Source of the DNA: Phycomyces blakesleeanus NRRL 1555(-)
Taxonomy: Eukaryota > Mucoromycota > Mucoromycetes > Mucorales > Phycomycetaceae
Direction of reading: 5' to 3'
Assembly (NCBI RefSeq): GCF_001638985.1
Contig: NW_017265171.1
Span: 248,001 to 312,000 of the forward strand
Length of the DNA stretch: 64,000 nucleotides
Shown here piece by piece: positions 59,986 to 64,000 of this stretch. A program made the position numbers and the translations under genes. Each line of letters opens with the position of its first letter. Positions within the stretch are counted from its first letter, which is position 1. The notes below the pieces were generated by a model. It saw nothing but the letters and a program-made list of their open reading frames with translations, did not search any database and was not told where the DNA came from.

Positions 59986-60967
59986 TTGTTCTGGGTAGTA
60001 CTGAAAATGGGCAATGAGATACTGCACGAATCCTGGACCCCCATGGATGCTCGTCAAAAAGAGTTTGTATTCCAACATAATGCACTTTCCTCATACACCT
60101 TGTGGCAATCCTGGCACAAAACATATTTATGAACGCTTTTGTTCATGGATGAAAAATCCGTTTTGTGTTTGAGGCCAGAAATGTTCGATGGCAATTGTAA
60201 ATTCTTCTCGTAAGTTGTCTAGAGCTTATTGATGAACTTTATCAGGATGACAGCGCCTTTGTTGGCCACATAGCGGGGAGCTAACATTACCACAAAAGTA
60301 GTAATGATCCTGTGCACTGGGTTCTCAGGCATATCGGGGGGGGGGGGGGGGGGGGGGCAAAAGGATCTATTGTAAAAAACCAAAAAAAAAATCATCTCCC
60401 TTTTTTTCAAATTTTTCTTTCTTCCATAGCACAACACCAACCTTCATTAACAAATTCCTCGACCTCCACCTTAACAACATCTTCATTATTGTTTTCTTTG
60501 TTTTCATCGCCATTGTCTTTGCTGTTGTGAATCTCCTCATTCGTAACTGGAACATTCTCATCGTCAGACACTGGGGTTCCTTCCCAAGCAAGTAAGTTGG
60601 TCTGACCACACTCTTCTTCCGTGGTTCTGGATTGACATGTTTAAATGGCTGTATTTAGAATAGGTTACATAATTACGCTCTATTATTTTTATTTAAATAA
60701 ATATTTCCTACGTTCAACATCAACCTCCATCGAATTTCTATGGGCAGAAGATTCTGTTAAAACATGTTATTTTTTGAACTACAAAAAAAGTAGAATATAA
60801 TAGAATAATACTACAAACTGCGTACCACTTTCACATCTTATAGCATCTAATCTTGCTTTGTTATGGCGCTGAGCAGTTCTTCCGGCTACAAAACTATAGA
60901 CTAGTTCGTTCTGACTACACCCAGCGCAATAGCACTTTTTATTGTAAGGTTGAGGGGTTGAGAACAT
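59986..60967 (-). pseudogene. Decayed N-terminal part of a CACTA/TNP2-like transposase
   Basis: Read on the minus strand from 60967: PYNKKCYCAGCSQNELVYSF then AGRTAQRHNKARLD (a cysteine-rich N-terminus), an acidic segment (VSDDENVPVTNEEIHNSKDN), PENPVHRIITTFVVMLAPRY then ANKGAVILIKFINKL, and finally SGLKHKTDFSSMN then CQDCHKVYEES. These are the kinds of segment found in TNP2-domain transposases of Mucorales, as I remember them. Frameshifts, stops and a 22-G run interrupt it, and it is cut off by the 106-bp array. Confidence 0.55.
60336..60357. repeat. Poly-G run of 22 bases
   Basis: Uninterrupted G22 (poly-C, hence poly-Pro, in the minus-strand relic). Very unusual in this AT-rich window; its length may be unreliable. 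Confidence 0.95.
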
Positions 60968-61220
60968 TGTGTTTTTTGTTAAAAAAATTGAGAAAAAGGA
61001 AACAGGTGCTACATGTACTTTATTCACAAAGTCTTTATAATAATAAATAGAATAACTTTTGTTGCTTGTTATATCCGAGCCAATAGAATACAGTAAAGCT
61101 GTGTTTTCAACTTGTGAACATGGAAAACTATCCCACATTTACAATTGTTATCAAACAACTGTGCGCATTGTAATTTCCACCCTTTTTTTCAGTGTGATCC
61201 GTTCTCAAATACAAGCAGTT

Positions 61221-61622
61221 ATGACAGCTACGCCATTGAATATTGATGAGGGTACCTTCTCAATATCTAACCATCCAATTGCTAGCATGGTGCAGAGCTA
61301 CATCCATATGCAGCCTGAAGTAGAGTATGTTTTGTCTTCAGTCGTGGAAGAGAAAGCTCGTAGACACCTTTCGTATAAAATTCACAGCGCAAAATCTATG
61401 TCAGAAAAGTTAGCTGGGCGTAATCGGTTTTCTCGTTGTCGAACAAGAAAGATAAGAGTAAGTATAATCCACGGTTTTTGTTTAAATAATTTTAACATTT
61501 TTTTTTTCTTTTTACAAAGGAGTGTCATTTTTTATTTAGAATTCCTAATTGTTGATATTATAACACAGATCAAAGAATACTTTAGCAAGTTAAAAGGACG
61601 GAGAAATGATCAAAAAGAATAA
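61221..61622 (+). CDS. Hypothetical small protein, two exons
   Basis: Exons 61221-61457 and 61569-61622 join in frame across a GTAAGT..ACACAG intron to give 96 aa, starting MTATPLNIDEGTFSISNHPI and ending basic (KGRRNDQKE). A possible acceptor TTTTTTTCAG just upstream suggests an additional 5' exon. I do not recognise the family. The middle is charged and helical in character (EVEYVLSSVVEEKARRHLSY). It lies divergently beside a transposase relic, so it may belong to that element. It could also be a chance open frame. Confidence 0.3.
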   Translation: MTATPLNIDEGTFSISNHPIASMVQSYIHMQPEVEYVLSSVVEEKARRHLSYKIHSAKSMSEKLAGRNRFSRCRTRKIRVSIIHGFCLNNFNIFFFFLQRSVIFYLEFLIVDIITQIKEYFSKLKGRRNDQKE

Positions 61623-63290
61623 AGGTCATTAGCTTTTCCAAGTGTCCAGCTATTCCAAGAAACGTCGAACTTTTGAAGGAGAGAAAGGTGCGTGTTGTTG
61701 CATGGAATAGCACACGGCATAATAAAAAAAGTACAGAGTATATAGTATTTTATTGATTTTTATTCATTGTTTTGAAAGATGTGGGTTGAATTGATAAAAG
61801 ATGATGCGGTAGTAATGTCAAGATGGGAATTAATAAATAAATAATTATTTTATTTTATTTTACTTTATTTTACAGCCGATTAATGAAATATATATATATA
61901 CAAAACAATTATTTAATTATACAACCTTGATTGTTTTATCCACGGTTTTTTTTCGTTGGAAATTGTAATATCGCTCTCTGTAAGTTTATTTTGATAAAAG
62001 CTAAGAAAATGGTGGGCATTGGGTATTAAATATACAGGTATTTTGTCTTTCATACTTTTGATAAAAACAATAAAAATAAATAACGGTTTTTACTATTCGT
62101 TGATAATAGAATTCAATATAATTTTAAATATTTGATAAAGAAGTAATGCTAAAACAAAAGAAAAATAGAGAGATAAATAAAGGCAAACCCTTTCGCAGTC
62201 AAAAAAACTCTTACTATAATTATTTATATTAGTAATATAAATAATTCTATTTTTTTTCGTGACTACTTTTCTAGGCAGTGGGATGACTAGGCGCTTTTGG
62301 ATCCCACCCTGGATGTTGTGCGTAGTCAACGCGAAATACGAATGCAGACGATGCACCGGGATGATGCACGCAATACTCTTCTTAATAAACTCACTCACCC
62401 ACAAATTCAGACCTTACCCAACTAACGGCTTAATTCTGACAGAATGGCATGTCGCAAATCTTTTTAAAAAACCAAACGTTGACACTTTTGATTCTACCAA
62501 TCTTGATGACAAGTAAATATGTACTCAATCTGACCAGGGAATTTAGAGATGTCGTCAACTATCCTACCAAAAAAAACATAACCCGCACAATTGAGCTGCG
62601 ATATTTCTTCTGTTCACTAAAAAACTCCTGGCCAAGCAACGAAATATTCTTCATCTTCTGAATGCAAATGTTTACCAGCACATTCTCACCAAGTGAAATA
62701 CTCCCCACGCCGCAGAAAGAAAAGTATTCTGGTAAGCCTTGACATAGAATTTGAATAGCCATTAAGAGTAATCATACTTCATCGTATTCAAATTTTGTAA
62801 CTTCAATGGCATGGTAGTTGGTGGCGACGTCTTAATTCCGATTACATTGTACCATAGGCTGTTGACGACTTGCTGGAACATCGGGAGGTCAAATGGCAAT
62901 GCAGGAGGATAATCATTATCAATGCACTGAAGACACGGTAGATGAGATTCAGATAGCACTTGCGCGACGCCTTAGGAAAATATTATTATACGCAGCAGAA
63001 GATTAATGGAATACACAGGAAGAAAAGTGTCAGTGAACGCATTCTCCGGAAAAACGCTCATTACTGTCACCTCTAGACCATTACGGTAGTTTGTCTTAAT
63101 GTTTTTTTTAACTTATACTTGTGTATCTTAAGGTTATACATCCTAAATTTAAAGACCAGACCAAAGTCAAGCATCAACTCACACAAATGCATATTTGGTG
63201 TGCTACTCCTTTTTTTCGTAAATACTCTGACATTATTCCCCAAATTTACCAAGGGGCTGGCCTGCGTAATCTATATGTAAGTACTTGTTC
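61623..63290. other. Gene-poor DNA with scattered coding-like relics
   Basis: Near 62290-62410 (+) a frame reads LDPTLDVVRSQREIRMQTMH, coding-like but broken. Near 62770-62990 (-) a frame reads HLPCLQCIDNDYPPALPFDL. Both are short and interrupted; I cannot assign them beyond transposon debris. Confidence 0.35.
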
Positions 63291-64000
63291 AATGGACCTT
63301 TCAACTTTCGGCATGTCTTGGCAAGATTGGTCTAGTTATTGTAATCACTTTTGGGCAAAAACTCCTTCAACACCACCAGAAAATGCACCAGACACAACGA
63401 TCGCCACTCGCCTGCCTTCATATATAGGAACTAAGGCGTGACTTTTTCGAATAAGACGGTATATTCAGGAGGAAGAGGAATATCATCAGCAAAGCGTTGT
63501 ATACGAGCAATAACAGCAGCGGAAAAATACAAAGGCATTTCAAACACTGGCCATACGGTTCGCTATCACAAGAAATATATTGTGCGTGAGATCAACAATC
63601 ATGTAAGCGATGCAACTCTGAAAACTGCATGCCGTTCTGCTTCTCCAAATTTTCTCTTTCTACATCTGATTCTGTGCAAAACCACATATTGTCATATATG
63701 GAAATCATCTCTTCTGTCCGTGATTCCCAGTTTTCATTGACACGCCAAACGTAATTGATCTTACTTGATGCAGTAATCACGGGGATATATCATTTGAATT
63801 TATGACAGCCATATGTGTTTACATGCCATGTTCTGTGAATCCGGCAGTATTTCTAGCAGCAGATATCTCGGAAGCGACATACATGATAGCAGTATAGACG
63901 GTAGTACCATTAGGGAACTTGGTAGTCCTCACAGCTATACTACCATAACAGTCTACCATCCCATCAACAAATGTTTCCAGAAATACATCCATCTAGTCGT
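63291..64000 (-). pseudogene. Decayed central part of a CACTA/TNP2-like transposase, running off the window
   Basis: Minus-strand frames from the window edge read MDVFLETFVDGMVDCYGSIA and later YVASEISAARNTAGFT, then NYVWRVNENWESRTEEMISI, NLEKQNGMQFSEL, DLTHNIFL, PLPPEYTVLFEK and GEWRSLCLVHFLVVLKEFLP. The order and spacing match the Transposase_21/TNP2 pattern (dipropelled Asp region, gene-product P-A-x-x-x-x-G motif, D-x-x-H-N-x-x-L/F-G, then D/E-W-R). Several stops and frame changes show it is dead. The element continues beyond the window. Confidence 0.55.

Noticed and set aside
63121..63441. Plus-strand 106-codon open frame near the window end
   Set aside because: It overlaps the minus-strand TNP2-like relic, whose motifs explain the DNA better.

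Overview
The window is nuclear DNA of an AT-rich filamentous fungus, most likely an early-diverging one (Mucoromycotina, e.g. a Phycomyces- or Mucor-like species). The evidence is short spliceosomal introns of about 45-125 nt in every host gene, a multidomain alpha-aminoadipate reductase (LYS2, the fungal lysine route), a Kei1-type inositolphosphorylceramide synthase subunit, Tc1/mariner, PIF/Harbinger-like and CACTA/TNP2-like transposons, and an L1-type LINE. The species call is inference; I could not run a search.

Layout. (1) 1-20.5 kb is a normal gene-bearing arm with seven intron-containing genes whose exons I joined by hand: ethanolamine kinase (+), glycolipid transfer protein (-, convergent), a Tc1/mariner copy with TA target duplication but a mutated catalytic Glu, a KEI1-like gene (+), LYS2 (+), the RFC3/Rfc5-type clamp-loader subunit (+), an HP1-type chromodomain/chromoshadow protein (-, convergent with RFC), and a cytochrome P450 (+). 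Two introns (EKI1 intron 1, RFC intron 1) have GC-AG ends. (2) 20.5-25.8 kb has no recognisable gene. It holds a decayed outlier of the 106-bp repeat family, a MITE-like relic and a perfect 84-bp-arm foldback. (3) 25.8-39.1 kb is a tandem array of a 4,540-bp unit (two complete-looking copies that I could not tell apart, a 100-N assembly gap, one partial and one MITE-interrupted copy). Each unit carries three well-formed spliceosomal introns followed by about 1.5 kb of four to five imperfect subrepeats, which repeatedly form hairpins with the same apical loop and different but complementary stems. I see no convincing protein, so I read it as a candidate spliced, structured non-coding RNA. (4) 39.1-41.6 kb: no gene seen. 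(5) 41.6-46.7 kb and 57.5-60.0 kb are two halves of one array of about 70 units of 106 bp. Each unit looks like a 55-nt mini-exon plus a 51-nt mini-intron (donor GTATAY, acceptor TTCTAG).

The 106-bp array was split by a 10.7-kb DNA transposon (46726-57459, TA duplication, TIRs of about 390 bp with subterminal repeats). This transposon contains a DD34E transposase broken by one in-frame TGA and a separate helix-turn-helix ORF, and it was itself invaded by an uninterrupted L1-type LINE (49626-54943) with a 10-14 bp target duplication. The insertions can therefore be ordered: array, then DNA transposon, then LINE. (6) 60-64 kb holds decayed fragments of CACTA/TNP2-like transposases and one small hypothetical gene.

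The host genes are unrelated housekeeping and lipid/chromatin genes and do not form an operon or cluster. The most unusual elements are the 106-bp mini-exon-like array and the 4.54-kb repeated, spliced, hairpin-bearing unit.
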